64,000 nucleotides of DNA. Origin: JAPLJU01 sp036725345 (GTDB lineage: Bacteria > Desulfobacterota > Syntrophia > Syntrophales > UBA2192). Made by a program: the position numbers and the translations under genes. The stretch covers positions 186,001-250,000 of the forward strand of contig DAIMEJ010000001.1 in NCBI GenBank assembly GCA_036725345.1, in the 5' to 3' direction. The notes below the pieces were generated by a model, which saw only the letters and a list, made by a program, of their open reading frames with translations, did not search any database and was not told the DNA's origin. This document shows, in pieces, positions 45,070 through 53,426 of the stretch. Positions within the stretch are counted from its first letter, which is position 1, and the number at the start of each line of letters is the position of its first letter.

Positions 45070-46279
45070 CGAACCCTCTCCACTCCCTGATGAAGACGTC
45101 CATCAAAGCGTGTCCCGGTGCGACCATAACCCCGCCCCTCTTTGCGCAGGTCTCCCCGAAGGTCGGGCAGTTCTGCAGGTTTTCCTCCTTCACCGATGAA
45201 TAGACCACAAAGGGGCTCGGCTCCGCCACGTGGGTCCGGTGGTTGACCGGTGTCGGGTGGTCGCTCAGGACCAGGATGCGGAAATCCCGATGCGCGTCGA
45301 TGCCGCCGAGGACGGTCCCGACGACCTTCTCGTCAAAGTCCTCGATGGCCTTCACCTTCCCCTCGATGTTCCCCGCATGTCCCATCTCGTCGGGCGCCTC
45401 CACGTGGACGAAGGCGAGGTCCTTCTCCTTCAGCGCGGAAAGGGCTCCCATGGCCTTTCCCGCGTAGTTCGTGTCGATGTACCCCGTCACTCCCGGCACA
45501 CGGATGATCTCCATCCCGGCGCAGACGGCGATGCCGTTCAGAAGATCGACGGCTGATATCATGGCCCCCTGGATCCCGTACTTCACGGTCAGGGTATCGA
45601 AGGTCGGCGCCCCGCCCTGCCCCCAGAGCCAGATCGAATTGGCCGTTTTCTTGCCCTGCCCCGCGCGGCCCCGGTTCACGGGATGCTCCTTCAGGACGCC
45701 TCTGGATTTCATCATGAGGTCCCACACGGCAGCGGACCCGTCGCCCGCGGGGAGGTAACCCGCGATCTCTTGTCCGGTGATGTCATGGGGGGGTGTGGTC
45801 TTTACCGAAGCCGGGCCGCCCTTCCACACGCAGAGGTGCCGGTAACCCACGCCGGGATAGAACCGGATGATCTCCGACCCAAGAGCCTCGTTCAGGTCGG
45901 TGATAACCGATCGGGCCTCTTCGGAGGTGATGTGTCCGGCGGTGAAATCCACCATCCGTTCTTTTCCATCCAGGCCCAGGTTGACAAGATTGCACCGGAA
46001 GGCCACATCACCGGGCTCAAGCTTGATGCCCATGCTGGCCGCCTCCAGGGGACCCCGACCGGTATAGTAGATCTTCGGGTCGTACCCCAGAACGGTGAGG
46101 TTAGCCACGTCGCTCCCCGGCGGAAAGCCGGCCGGGATGGTTTCAACGAGCCCGGTGGTGCCCAGCCGGGAGAGCCGATCCATGTTCGGTGTCCTGGCGT
46201 ATTCGAGGGGCGTTTTCCCCCCGAGTTCTTCGATGGGGTGATCGGCCATGCCGTCCCCCAGTAAAATGACGTATTTCAT
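45047..46279 (-). CDS. Cofactor-independent phosphoglycerate mutase-like, putative homoserine kinase
   Basis: A 410-residue alkaline-phosphatase-superfamily enzyme of the archaeal-type iPGM group. It begins YVILLGDGMADHP (metal site), with the nucleophile Ser in PGSDVANLTVLGYDP and metal-binding His residues in SDHPTPVNHRTH. The start overlaps the hom stop by four bases. In several Deltaproteobacteria and Chloroflexi this subfamily sits beside threonine-pathway genes and has been proposed as a replacement for ThrB homoserine kinase. The direct coupling with hom favours that role here. No thrB is visible in the window, but absence from the genome cannot be judged. Confidence 0.82.
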   Translation of the reverse strand: MKYVILLGDGMADHPIEELGGKTPLEYARTPNMDRLSRLGTTGLVETIPAGFPPGSDVANLTVLGYDPKIYYTGRGPLEAASMGIKLEPGDVAFRCNLVNLGLDGKERMVDFTAGHITSEEARSVITDLNEALGSEIIRFYPGVGYRHLCVWKGGPASVKTTPPHDITGQEIAGYLPAGDGSAAVWDLMMKSRGVLKEHPVNRGRAGQGKKTANSIWLWGQGGAPTFDTLTVKYGIQGAMISAVDLLNGIAVCAGMEIIRVPGVTGYIDTNYAGKAMGALSALKEKDLAFVHVEAPDEMGHAGNIEGKVKAIEDFDEKVVGTVLGGIDAHRDFRILVLSDHPTPVNHRTHVAEPSPFVVYSSVKEENLQNCPTFGETCAKRGGVMVAPGHALMDVFIREWRGFVDSKRRR

Positions 46280-47595
46280 TGCAGGTTCTCGTCCTCGACC
46301 CTGATCCGGACGGTCTTTCGCCGGACCACGTCGAGCCGATCGATTTCATTCAAAGCGGCGCGGACGTTCCTCTCCATCGATCGGTGCGTCGTCATGACCA
46401 CGGGCACGGCGCCGGCGCTGTCGGCCGTCCGGCCTTTCTGTATAACGGCCGCGATGCTGATGTCGTGCTGACCCAGGATTCCCGAGACCTTCGAGAGGAC
46501 GCCCGGGCGGTCGACGGCGGAAAAACGGAAATAGTAACTGGTGCTGATATCATCCATCGGCAACAGGTTGATGTCCTCGATGAACTGCTCATGTGTGGAT
46601 CGCGGCGGGACGCGTCTCGAGATCTTCTTGAGCAGGTCTCTGGAGATGTCCACCAGGTCGCTGATGACGGCGCTCGCCGTCGGCATCATGCCGGAGCCCT
46701 GCCCGTAGAGGAATACCGAATCCGACGCGTCGCCGACGACGTGAAAGGCGTTGAAGTTTCCGTTGACGTTCGCCAGGAGGTGGCCGAAGGGGATCATCGT
46801 CGGGTGAATCCTGGCTTCGACCCCGTCCTCCCGCTGAATGGCGATGGCCAGGAGCTTGATCCGGTAACCCAGTTCTTTCGCGTATTCGATATCCATCTGG
46901 GTGATCTCCGCGATGCCCTCGCGATAGATGTCTTCCAGATTGACCTTCTTCCCGTAGGAGAGTGACAGGAGTATCGTCAGCTTGTGGGCCGTGTCGATGC
47001 CCTCGATGTCGAACGTGGGATCGGCTTCGGCGAACCCGAGGGACTGGGCCTCCTTGAGAACCGCTTTGAAGCTTTTGCCTTCATCGGTCATCTTGCTCAG
47101 GATATAGTTGGTCGTGCCGTTCATGATTCCGAAGAGGGACCGGATGCGGTTGCCCACCAGGCTTTCCTTGACGGTCTTGATGATGGGAACGGTTCCCCCC
47201 ACGCTGGCCTCGAAGCCGATATTCACCCCCTCCTCTTCGGCGACGCGGAAAATTTCGTTTCCGTGCGTGGCCAGGAGCGCTTTGTTGGCCGTGATTACGT
47301 GTTTCTTGTTCTTCATGGCCTTCAGGATGTAGGACCGCGCGGGTTCATACCCTCCCATGAGCTCGATGACAACGGAGATTTCGGGGTCTTCGAGGATCTC
47401 GTTCGCGTCCTTGATGAGAAGGCCCTTCTCGACCGTCACGGGCCTCGGGGTCGTGGTATCCAGGTCCGCGATCCTCTTGAGGATGACCCGTGCACCCAGA
47501 CGTTTTTCAATCAGCAGCCCGCTCTGCTGAAGAAGCTTCGTGACGCCAGTCCCGATGGTTCCGAAGCCGATCAGGCCGACATGGATGTTTTTCAT
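46276..47595 (-). CDS. hom: Homoserine dehydrogenase
   Basis: Reduces aspartate semialdehyde to homoserine for threonine and methionine. The 439 residues consist of the NAD(P) domain (VGLIGFGTIGTGV), a catalytic domain with GIMNGTTNYILSKM and SLGFAEADPTFDIEG, and a C-terminal ACT domain (about 355-430, FSAVDRPGVLSKVSGIL) that usually mediates threonine inhibition. It is the first gene of a leftward operon. Its promoter and a leader hairpin are separately listed. Confidence 0.96.
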   Translation of the reverse strand: MKNIHVGLIGFGTIGTGVTKLLQQSGLLIEKRLGARVILKRIADLDTTTPRPVTVEKGLLIKDANEILEDPEISVVIELMGGYEPARSYILKAMKNKKHVITANKALLATHGNEIFRVAEEEGVNIGFEASVGGTVPIIKTVKESLVGNRIRSLFGIMNGTTNYILSKMTDEGKSFKAVLKEAQSLGFAEADPTFDIEGIDTAHKLTILLSLSYGKKVNLEDIYREGIAEITQMDIEYAKELGYRIKLLAIAIQREDGVEARIHPTMIPFGHLLANVNGNFNAFHVVGDASDSVFLYGQGSGMMPTASAVISDLVDISRDLLKKISRRVPPRSTHEQFIEDINLLPMDDISTSYYFRFSAVDRPGVLSKVSGILGQHDISIAAVIQKGRTADSAGAVPVVMTTHRSMERNVRAALNEIDRLDVVRRKTVRIRVEDENLQ

Positions 47596-47633
47596 CGCTT
47601 TGACCCCACTGGCTGATTTTTTTGAAAAACCTC

Positions 47634-47657
47634 GAGGCGGCAGGCCGATGCCGCCTC
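47634..47657 (-). promoter_or_regulatory. Hairpin in the hom leader, possible attenuator
   Basis: On the minus strand GAGGCGGCA, 6-base loop, TGCCGCCTC gives a perfect 9-bp stem, followed after 4 bases by five T. It lies between the promoter and hom, so it could stop transcription before hom. No clear Thr/Ile-rich leader peptide was seen. Confidence 0.5.
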
Positions 47658-47679
47658 TGAGCCCGAAAATGAATTTGAG

Positions 47680-47708
47680 TTTTTACAATAATTCAGGCCA
47701 CTTGTCAA
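47680..47708 (-). promoter_or_regulatory. Promoter of the hom-ior operon
   Basis: On the minus strand TTGACA (47708-47703), a 17-base spacer and TAAAAA (47685-47680). Confidence 0.65.
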
Positions 47709-47725
47709 AATGTATTTGGGCCAGC

Positions 47726-49879
47726 CTAACCCGTCCGGGCGAGGTCCAGCCGGCCCTCCCATCGGCGGAGGAGAACGTCCTTCAGAAGCCTGTGTTCGGG
47801 CTGCTCCAGAAAGGCGTCCCTGTCAATAAGCCGGAAAGCCTCCTGCCGCGCTTCGTTCAGTATCCTGCCGTCGCGCAGGATATTGGCGACCCTGAAATCC
47901 GGTAGCCCCGACTGACGCGTGCCGAGAAACTCTCCGGGACCCCGGATGGCCAGATCTTCCTCGGCGATCCGGAAGCCGTCCGTCGTTTGCTCCATGACGC
48001 GCAGTCGCATCGCGGAGACGTCCGACGCGGGATGGCCGGACATGAGGATGCAGTAGGAAGGAATATCGCCGCGCCCTACCCTGCCCCTGAGCTGGTGGAG
48101 CTGGGCCAGGCCGAACCGCTCGGCGTGCTCGATGACCATGAGCGAAGCCTGCGGGATGTCGATGCCGACCTCGATGACGGTGGTCGATACGAGGAGATGA
48201 ATGTCTTTCGCGAGAAACCGGTCCATGATCCCCTCTTTTTCCCGGCTCTTCATCCGGCCGTGCATGAGGCCGACTTCGAATTCGGGGTAAACGTCTTGCT
48301 GGAGGTGTTCGGCCATCCTTGTCGCGTCCCGGAGGTCGAGATTTTCCGACTCCTCTACGAGCGGATAGACGATGAAAACCTGATTTCCCTTGAGGATTTC
48401 CTTGCGGATGATGTCGTAGACCCGACGGCGTTCCTTTTCATAGAAAATTTTGGTTTTGACCGGTTTTTTCCCCGGCGGCATTTCGTCGATCACGGAGACG
48501 TCGAGATCGCCGTAGACCGTCATGGCCAGTGTCCGGGGTATGGGTGTGGCGGTCATCACGAGAACATGGGGATGCGGGCCCTTTTCCCGCAGGAGGGCCC
48601 GCTGTACCACACCGAATCGATGCTGCTCGTCCACAATGGCAAGGCCGAGTTTGCGGAATTTCACCCCTTCCTGGATCAGGGCGTGGGTCCCAACGACAAT
48701 GTCCACCTCTCCCCGCTCGATCGCCGAATACGCTTTTTTCCGTTCGGAGGTCTTCATGCTTCCCGTCAGGATGGCCGTTTTGAGCCCCTGCGCGTCCGCC
48801 CAGTTCGCGATATTGCGGTGGTGTTGCTCGGCCAGAATTTCGGTAGGGGCCATCATGGCCGCCTGGCAGCCGTTTTCACAGGCGACGATCATGGCCGCCA
48901 TGGATACGACGGTTTTCCCGCACCCCACATCTCCCTGGAGAAGCCTGTGCATCGGGACGGCTTTTTCCATGTCCCCCGTGATCTCGGCGATGACGCGGTG
49001 CTGCGCCGCCGTGAGCACGTAGGGGAGCCGATGAAAAAATGTTTTCAGGCCCTCACCCGTCGATGCGAGCGGGACACCCTCCTGCAGAAGGGTCCCCTTC
49101 TTCCGGAGGGCCATTCCCAGCTCGAAAAAGAAGAACTCGTCGAAGATCACCCGCCGGTGCGCTTCGGATTTCATGCTGTTGAGCCCTTCGATGTCACTGT
49201 CTGCCTCCGGGAAGTGTACCGTCCGGATGGCCTGGCTTATGTCCTGAAGGCCCTGTCGCTCCAGGATGTCCTTCGGCAGGGGACTCAGGACACAGCCGGC
49301 GAAATCATCGACGACGTGCTTCATGATCCGCCGGAGGTTCTTCTGCCCCAGGCCCTCCGTTTCAGAGTAAATGGGCACGATCCGCTTGAAGTGGAGCAGC
49401 TGATCGTCGTCTTCCTCGAGCACCTCGAAATCCGGGTGGATCAGTTCCTTCTCGAATAGAAATCCCTTGATCTCGCCCGTGAAGATGACCCGCCTGCCTC
49501 TCTCGAAGATCTTTTTCAGGAAAGGGTAATTCCCGTGGAACCACTTGGCGGTCAGCGTCCCTGTCTCGTCGGCCACCCGCACTTCGAAAACCTTCCGTCT
49601 GCGGTACGGCCGGATCTGCGCTGAGTGCACCTCACCGACGATTGTCTCTTTCACGCCCGGCTGCGTCGCCGATATGCTCTTCACGACCCTTCGATCCTCG
49701 TACTTGCGGGGAAGAAAATAAATCATGTCCTCGACGGTTATCAGGCCTTTCCTCTCCAGGAGGGCGCTGAGCCTCGGACCGACCCCTTTGACGTATCGGA
49801 CGGGGAGAGTCAATTTCTCGAAGGACGACTGGCTGGATCTTCCTTCGCCGCCGATCCTGTATGTACCGTTTCCCGCCAT
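47726..49879 (-). CDS. recG: ATP-dependent DNA helicase RecG
   Basis: Branch-migration helicase for stalled forks and Holliday junctions. About 717 residues: a wedge/OB domain (about 60-260, with VRYVKGVGPRLSALLERKG before it), the superfamily 2 helicase core with Walker A LLQGDVGCGKT, the DEQH box VDEQHRFGV, motif III TATPIPRTLA and motif VI QLRGRVGRG, and the C-terminal RecG wedge-contact region. The ATG at 49879 is used because AGGTGA lies 5 bases upstream; a GTG three codons earlier extends the frame to 49888. Confidence 0.95.
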   Translation of the reverse strand: MAGNGTYRIGGEGRSSQSSFEKLTLPVRYVKGVGPRLSALLERKGLITVEDMIYFLPRKYEDRRVVKSISATQPGVKETIVGEVHSAQIRPYRRRKVFEVRVADETGTLTAKWFHGNYPFLKKIFERGRRVIFTGEIKGFLFEKELIHPDFEVLEEDDDQLLHFKRIVPIYSETEGLGQKNLRRIMKHVVDDFAGCVLSPLPKDILERQGLQDISQAIRTVHFPEADSDIEGLNSMKSEAHRRVIFDEFFFFELGMALRKKGTLLQEGVPLASTGEGLKTFFHRLPYVLTAAQHRVIAEITGDMEKAVPMHRLLQGDVGCGKTVVSMAAMIVACENGCQAAMMAPTEILAEQHHRNIANWADAQGLKTAILTGSMKTSERKKAYSAIERGEVDIVVGTHALIQEGVKFRKLGLAIVDEQHRFGVVQRALLREKGPHPHVLVMTATPIPRTLAMTVYGDLDVSVIDEMPPGKKPVKTKIFYEKERRRVYDIIRKEILKGNQVFIVYPLVEESENLDLRDATRMAEHLQQDVYPEFEVGLMHGRMKSREKEGIMDRFLAKDIHLLVSTTVIEVGIDIPQASLMVIEHAERFGLAQLHQLRGRVGRGDIPSYCILMSGHPASDVSAMRLRVMEQTTDGFRIAEEDLAIRGPGEFLGTRQSGLPDFRVANILRDGRILNEARQEAFRLIDRDAFLEQPEHRLLKDVLLRRWEGRLDLARTG

Positions 49880-50193
49880 CGCCTTCACCTGGGAGAGGGA
49901 TCAAGCAAAATTATAAATGATTTCAAAGACAAGACTCGCCATCCCTTAGCAAAAATCCACAGGATTCTCAAGGAAAGAATTGACTTTAAGGCCGTTTTAC
50001 GCTAGGTACAAACGGAAACACCCGGAAGAAATTTCAAATAGCCTTATCTCTTCTTCCCGGATCTCATCCCCGGCCAAATTCGAAGATCTTGAGGGGGGTA
50101 TCCATCCCCTGAACACGAACCTTGAGAATCCGCAGACCCTGGGGCCCCGGCCCCGGGGTCATCATGCGCGGCGGAGCGTGCGGGAGACCTGCT
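49880..50193. other. Intergenic region between recG and purM
   Basis: 314 bases between divergent genes. It contains a TTGACT (49980-49985) with only a weak -10, and the long GC hairpin described separately just before purM. No gene is seen. Confidence 0.5.
50135..50160 (+). promoter_or_regulatory. Long GC-rich hairpin before purM
   Basis: A 12-base arm (GACCCTGGGGCC), a 2-base loop and the matching 12-base arm; all positions pair, one as a G-U. It ends 33 bases before the purM ATG. No T-run follows, so it is more likely a leader structure than a terminator. Confidence 0.5.
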
Positions 50194-51237
50194 ATGTCGG
50201 ATAAGACGTCTTACAAAGATGCCGGTGTGGACATCGACAGGGCCAACGAGTTTGTCGAGGCCATCAAGCCGCTGGTGCGGACCACATTCCGCAAAGAGGT
50301 CATCGGCGGCCTCGGCGGCTTCGGCGGTCTTTTTCACCTGGAGAAAACCCGGTACAAAGATCCCATCCTTGTTTCCTCAACGGACGGCGTGGGAACCAAG
50401 CTCAAGGTCGCCCAGATGGCGAACCGTTTCGACACCATCGGTATTGACCTTGTCGCCATGTCCGCCAACGATGTGCTGGTGCAGGGTGCCGAACCCCTGT
50501 TTTTCCTCGATTACATTTCAACGAGCCGGATCAGCGTCGAGACGGGCGTTCAGGTCATCGAGGGAATCGTCAAGGGATGCCGTGAAGCCGGCTGTGCTCT
50601 CCTCGGCGGGGAAACCGCGGAGATGCCCGGCTTTTTCGCGCCGGGGGATTATGAACTCGTGGGTTTCTGCGTGGGGATCGTCGATGCCGACAGGCTGGTG
50701 GACGGATCGAAGATCGGCATCGGCGACAGGATCATCGGCCTCGCCTCAACAGGCATTCACAGCAACGGTTTTTCTCTTGCGAGGAAGGTCTTATTCGAAC
50801 GGATGAAGCTCGGCATCCACGACCGCACCGAGGGACTCGACGAAACCGTCGGCAAGGAGCTTTTGAAACCCACTAAAATTTACGCGAGGGCCATTCTGAA
50901 TCTGGTCAAGAATTTCAACATCAAGGGTCTCATCCATATCACGGGAGGCGGTTTTCTCGACAATGTTCCGCGGATTCTGCCTGAACGGTGCCGGGCCGTC
51001 ATCCAACGAGGGAGCTGGCCCGTGCTGCCCGTCTTCAGGGTGCTTCAGTCGGGCGGGGCTGTCGAGGAGATGGAGATGTTCAGGGTGTTCAACATGGGCA
51101 TCGGTCTCATGATCATCGTCCCCGAAAGGGAGTGTCCGGACATCATGGAAAGGCTCGTCGCCCTCGGCGAAGAGGCTTACCTCATCGGCACGATTGACAA
51201 AAGAGACCCGACGAAACCGGCCGTGTGCATCGTGTGA
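50194..51237 (+). CDS. purM: Phosphoribosylformylglycinamidine cyclo-ligase
   Basis: Makes aminoimidazole ribotide (AIR) in purine synthesis. The 347 residues begin MSDKTSYKDAGVDIDRANEFV and contain GGLGGFGGLFHL, the VSSTDGVGTKLKVA nucleotide segment, MSANDVLVQGAEPLFFLDY, GGETAEMPG and ITGGGFLDNVPRILP. An upstream in-frame ATG at 50122 adds 24 residues unlike the family, so 50194 is preferred. It is followed 4 bases later by purN, the usual purMN pair. Confidence 0.96.
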   Translation: MSDKTSYKDAGVDIDRANEFVEAIKPLVRTTFRKEVIGGLGGFGGLFHLEKTRYKDPILVSSTDGVGTKLKVAQMANRFDTIGIDLVAMSANDVLVQGAEPLFFLDYISTSRISVETGVQVIEGIVKGCREAGCALLGGETAEMPGFFAPGDYELVGFCVGIVDADRLVDGSKIGIGDRIIGLASTGIHSNGFSLARKVLFERMKLGIHDRTEGLDETVGKELLKPTKIYARAILNLVKNFNIKGLIHITGGGFLDNVPRILPERCRAVIQRGSWPVLPVFRVLQSGGAVEEMEMFRVFNMGIGLMIIVPERECPDIMERLVALGEEAYLIGTIDKRDPTKPAVCIV

Positions 51238-51241
51238 GCCT

Positions 51242-51907
51242 ATGAAGCGCATTGTGAAGCTGGGTGTCCTCGTATCGGGAAGCGGATCGAATCTTCAATC
51301 CATCATCGACCATATCGAGAAAGGTCTTCTCGACGCGGAAATCCGCATGATCATCAGCAACAATCCCGAGGCCTACGCCCTGGTGAGGGCGAGAAAACAC
51401 GGCATTCCCTGCACCGTCCTGGAGCACCGGGACTTCGCCACCCGGGAGGACTTCGACGGCAAGATGATCGAAGTGTTCAATTCAGGCGGCGTCGAGCTGG
51501 TGATCATGGCGGGTTTCATGCGGGTCCTCTCTCCCCTGTTTCTGAGCGCCTTTCCCATGAGAATCATGAATATCCATCCGGCCCTTTTGCCGTCTTTTCC
51601 GGGCATGCACGCGCAGAAGCAGGCCTTCGATTACGGGGTCAAGTTTTCGGGCTGCACCGTTCATTTCGCCGACGAAGGCGTCGACACGGGGCCCATCATC
51701 ATCCAGGCCGTTGTTCCGGTCTACGATCAGGATACCGACGAGACTCTGGCGCAGAGAATCCTGAAGGAGGAACACCGGATATATCCCAAAGCCATTCAGC
51801 TGTACGCGGAAAGGAAGCTTCAAGTCGTCGGGCGCAAGGTCCGCGTGAAAGACCACGAACAGGTCAAGCCCCATCCTCTCCACAACCCCCCCCTCGTCCG
51901 TTTTTAG
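51242..51907 (+). CDS. purN: Phosphoribosylglycinamide formyltransferase
   Basis: Transfers a formyl group from 10-formyl-tetrahydrofolate to GAR. The 221 residues include VLVSGSGSNLQSIID, the catalytic Asn and His in MNIHPALLPSFPG and the Asp in DEGVDTGPIIIQ. About 20 residues longer than E. coli PurN at the C terminus (VKDHEQVKPHPLHNPPLVRF). The start chosen (51242) follows purM directly; an earlier in-frame ATG overlaps purM and lacks similarity. Confidence 0.95.
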   Translation: MKRIVKLGVLVSGSGSNLQSIIDHIEKGLLDAEIRMIISNNPEAYALVRARKHGIPCTVLEHRDFATREDFDGKMIEVFNSGGVELVIMAGFMRVLSPLFLSAFPMRIMNIHPALLPSFPGMHAQKQAFDYGVKFSGCTVHFADEGVDTGPIIIQAVVPVYDQDTDETLAQRILKEEHRIYPKAIQLYAERKLQVVGRKVRVKDHEQVKPHPLHNPPLVRF

Positions 51908-51971
51908 ATATGCGATGCGTAAATCCCGGGACGACGACCCCTGCAGCTTGTGATCAAATCATGGGTGTGAC

Positions 51972-53426
51972 ATGTACGACACGATCGTTATAGGACAGGA
52001 CATCAGTTCACTGCTCGCGGCGATTCTGTCGGCGCGGCACGGCCTGAAGACTGTTTGGGTGAGAGACGGGAAACCTGTGGAGTGCCTCAGGCTGGGGAAG
52101 TACACCTTTAACACCGATCCCTTCCCATGGTCTGGATTCGGTGAGACGCAGACCCTCGGCCGGTTCCTGAGGGATTTGAACCTTTCGTCTTCCCTCGTGT
52201 CAAAGGCCGCCCCTCTGAACCCGGCCCTGCAGATTGTCCATCCGCTGCACCGGGTGGAACTTTTCCTTGAAAAGGAAGATCTGCTCCGGGACGTAACCCG
52301 GGAGTTTCCCGAATCAGCCGGGGATATTGCCCGACTCTTCCAGAGGGCGTTCAAGGACAACCGGTTCCTGGATCAGCACCTGGCGGAACAGGCCTCGTCG
52401 TCGCCCCGGTCCCTGTCGAACTCCATAAAAGACCGGATGACCCGGATGGAGGCTTTGGTCACCCGGCAAATCCTTTTTTCCTCAAGATATTCAAGATCAT
52501 TGCCGAAGAATTCGCCGCCGAGAATTCTCATGGATGCGGGAGTTTTCGTGTTGTCGAACTTGCAGTTCGGGGAACGCATACCCCTGGTCACGGCGAGACT
52601 GTTGCTTGCACCGCTGAACGGGCTTTACTATTTTCAGGGTGGCAAACATCTTTTCCTGAAATTTCTCTGTGAAAAATTCGAATCCCTGCGGGGGGATCTC
52701 CTCGATGGCGGATCCGTTTCGGCCGTTCACCCGGGCACGAAAGTGGAGGTGAAGCTTCAGCGGGACGGGCAGGACGGGACGATGATTGGGAGGCAGCTTG
52801 TTGTCAGCACTAAGTGGCCGGAGATCGGGTCACTCATGTCTCAAGAGAGGCGATTCCGGGAGTTCAGGAAGTCTTTCGAGCACCCGGAAGGGACCCTCTA
52901 TCCCTTCACGATTCATCTCGGGATCGATGAAAAGGGCATCCCCGAAAAGATGTCGGAATACGTCGTCGTGATCACCGAGGAGCATGGCCCCCTGCACGGC
53001 CGCCTGGTCTTCCTTGAAACCAGCGCCGAGGGCGACACGGGACTGGCGCCCGCCGGCAAGAGGGCCCTGTCGGCAACGGTCTTTCTGGATCGACCTGCCA
53101 CCGAACTGGAAGACCGTGCACTGGAGTCCGTCTCGCACAGCATCATGGCAAGACTGAAGGGCTTTCTCCCCTTTCTGGAGGAAAACGTCGATGTCATGAG
53201 TCTTGCGGATTCCATACGCCTGTGCCGTAGCCGTCTGCCGGTCCTGGACCCAAAATACCGGTTTAAAAAAATGCCCGATCTTGGTATCTTTAAAACGACG
53301 GGACAGACGCCATTGAAAAACGTCTTCGTGACCGGCGGGTTCACACTGCCCGGGCTCGGCTTCGAAGGTGAAGTCGTCTCCGGCATACAGGCGGGCTATC
53401 TGGCAGCGGGAGGTCTGGAAACATGA
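51972..53426 (+). CDS. FAD/NAD(P)-like oxidoreductase with degenerate dinucleotide motif
   Basis: A 484-residue protein with the overall layout of the phytoene-desaturase/COG1233 amine-oxidase-like group: an N-terminal strand-helix YDTIVIGQDISSLLAAILSARHGLKTVWV and a C-terminal segment FVTGGFTLPGLGFEGEVVSGIQAGYLAA like the FAD-closing motif. The usual GXGXXG is replaced by GQDISS, so FAD binding may be altered. The substrate is unknown. Its stop overlaps the phosphofructokinase start by four bases, suggesting coupled expression. Confidence 0.65.
   Translation: MYDTIVIGQDISSLLAAILSARHGLKTVWVRDGKPVECLRLGKYTFNTDPFPWSGFGETQTLGRFLRDLNLSSSLVSKAAPLNPALQIVHPLHRVELFLEKEDLLRDVTREFPESAGDIARLFQRAFKDNRFLDQHLAEQASSSPRSLSNSIKDRMTRMEALVTRQILFSSRYSRSLPKNSPPRILMDAGVFVLSNLQFGERIPLVTARLLLAPLNGLYYFQGGKHLFLKFLCEKFESLRGDLLDGGSVSAVHPGTKVEVKLQRDGQDGTMIGRQLVVSTKWPEIGSLMSQERRFREFRKSFEHPEGTLYPFTIHLGIDEKGIPEKMSEYVVVITEEHGPLHGRLVFLETSAEGDTGLAPAGKRALSATVFLDRPATELEDRALESVSHSIMARLKGFLPFLEENVDVMSLADSIRLCRSRLPVLDPKYRFKKMPDLGIFKTTGQTPLKNVFVTGGFTLPGLGFEGEVVSGIQAGYLAAGGLET

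Noticed and set aside
47987..49459. Plus-strand open frame of 490 codons across recG
   Set aside because: Shadow of recG; no domain and no SD.
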